Below, piece after piece: positions 13,013 to 13,385 of a stretch of 13,385 nt of DNA (position 1 is its first letter; every line of letters starts with the position of its first letter). Source of the DNA: Parachlorella kessleri (Eukaryota > Chlorophyta > Trebouxiophyceae > Chlorellales > Chlorellaceae). The notes below the pieces were generated by a model. The model was not told the DNA's origin, searched no databases, and was given only the letters and a program-made list of their open reading frames with translations. The stretch is taken from the NCBI GenBank assembly GCA_001598975.1, contig BBXU01003156.1, positions 1 to 13,385 of the forward strand, read 5' to 3'. The translations under genes were made by a program, and so were the position numbers.

Positions 13013-13385
13013 ATGATTAATTTCAAAAATTCAAATTCTGTTGCTAATTTTCATTCATTTTTATCTCGTAAAAATGAACTAGCTACAAAACAAATTTTTT
13101 ATTGGTGGACAAAGCAATTCGTTGTTTTTGGTTTAGGATTTTTCTTAACAACATCTGCACAAGCATATCCTATTTTTGCACAACAAAATTATGAAAATCC
13201 TCGTGAAGCAAATGGCCGAATTGTTTGTGCAAATTGTCATTTGGCACAAAAACCTGTAGAAATAGAAGTTCCACAAGCAATATTACCTGATACAGTTTTT
13301 GAAGCTGTTGTGAAAATTCCATATGATAAACAAATCAAACAAGTATTAGCAAATGGAAAAAAAGGTGATCTTAATGTTGGAGCTG
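13013..13385 (+). CDS. petA: Cytochrome f precursor, N-terminal part (3' end outside window)
   Basis: 124 codons plus one base are visible. Cytochrome f is the c-type haem subunit of the thylakoid cytochrome b6f complex. A signal-type presequence with hydrophobic core [16 protein letters not shown] is followed by the mature start [20 protein letters not shown], whose N-terminal Tyr is the axial haem ligand, then CANCH, the covalent haem site (C-x2-C-H), and [40 protein letters not shown]. From ATG 13013 the presequence is 51 residues, longer than the ~35 common in plastids; an in-frame ATG at 12971 would make it 65. I chose 13013 as the shorter choice; no Shine-Dalgarno decides it. It is divergent from chlI. 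Confidence 0.95.
   Translation, partial: MINFKNSNSVANFHSFLSRKNELATKQIFYWWTKQFVVFGLGFFLTTSAQAYPIFAQQNYENPREANGRIVCANCHLAQKPVEIEVPQAILPDTVFEAVVKIPYDKQIKQVLANGKKGDLNVGA

Overview
The window is chloroplast DNA from a green alga (Chlorophyta). Its coding content is a plastid ribosomal-protein cluster plus cemA, chlI, petA and a tRNA-Arg(UCU). A plastid-encoded rpl12, rps9, rpl5, infA, rpoA and chlI, the lack of rpl22 between rps19 and rps3, an rpoA with no C-terminal domain, and spacers packed with short dispersed repeats all point to a trebouxiophyte- or ulvophyte-type chlorophyte. I cannot name the genus from the sequence. No introns are needed for any gene, and the standard plastid code fits throughout.

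Layout. The 3' end of cemA (1-247, +) is followed by a 624-bp spacer. The long + strand cluster is then rpl23, rpl2, rps19, rps3, rpl16, rpl14, rpl5, rps8, infA, rpl36, rps11, rpoA, rps9, rpl12 (872-10252). After it come trnR(UCU) and chlI on the - strand (10680-12206), a divergent promoter region near 12.5 kb, and the 5' part of petA (+, from 13013 off the right edge). The ribosomal genes feed the 70S plastid ribosome: subunit proteins, the factor IF-1 and the L7/L12 stalk. rpoA supplies the alpha subunit of the plastid-encoded RNA polymerase. chlI encodes the AAA+ ATPase of magnesium chelatase for chlorophyll synthesis. petA encodes cytochrome f, and cemA an inner-envelope protein.

The unusual feature is a family of short, mostly palindromic dispersed repeats that fills nearly every spacer. 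Shared modules are a mini-hairpin AAAAAC-NNN-GTTTTT, polypurine tracts such as AAAAGGAAAAGGAAC, and CCAGG...CCTGG stem-loops. Most strikingly, what looks like the same element lies inside two unrelated genes, rps8 (5757-5816) and rpoA (8513-8566), in the same orientation and reading frame. The two copies match at 50 of 54 aligned bases with one 6-base gap, and each adds a Lys/Gly-rich segment at a place where the family normally has a short loop. This resembles in concept the protein-invading palindromic elements of Rickettsia. Two further copies of an ~80-bp repeat lie upstream of rps19 and of petA, and the loop of their shared hairpin reads TTT in one and AAA in the other, as expected for a small hairpin-mediated inversion.
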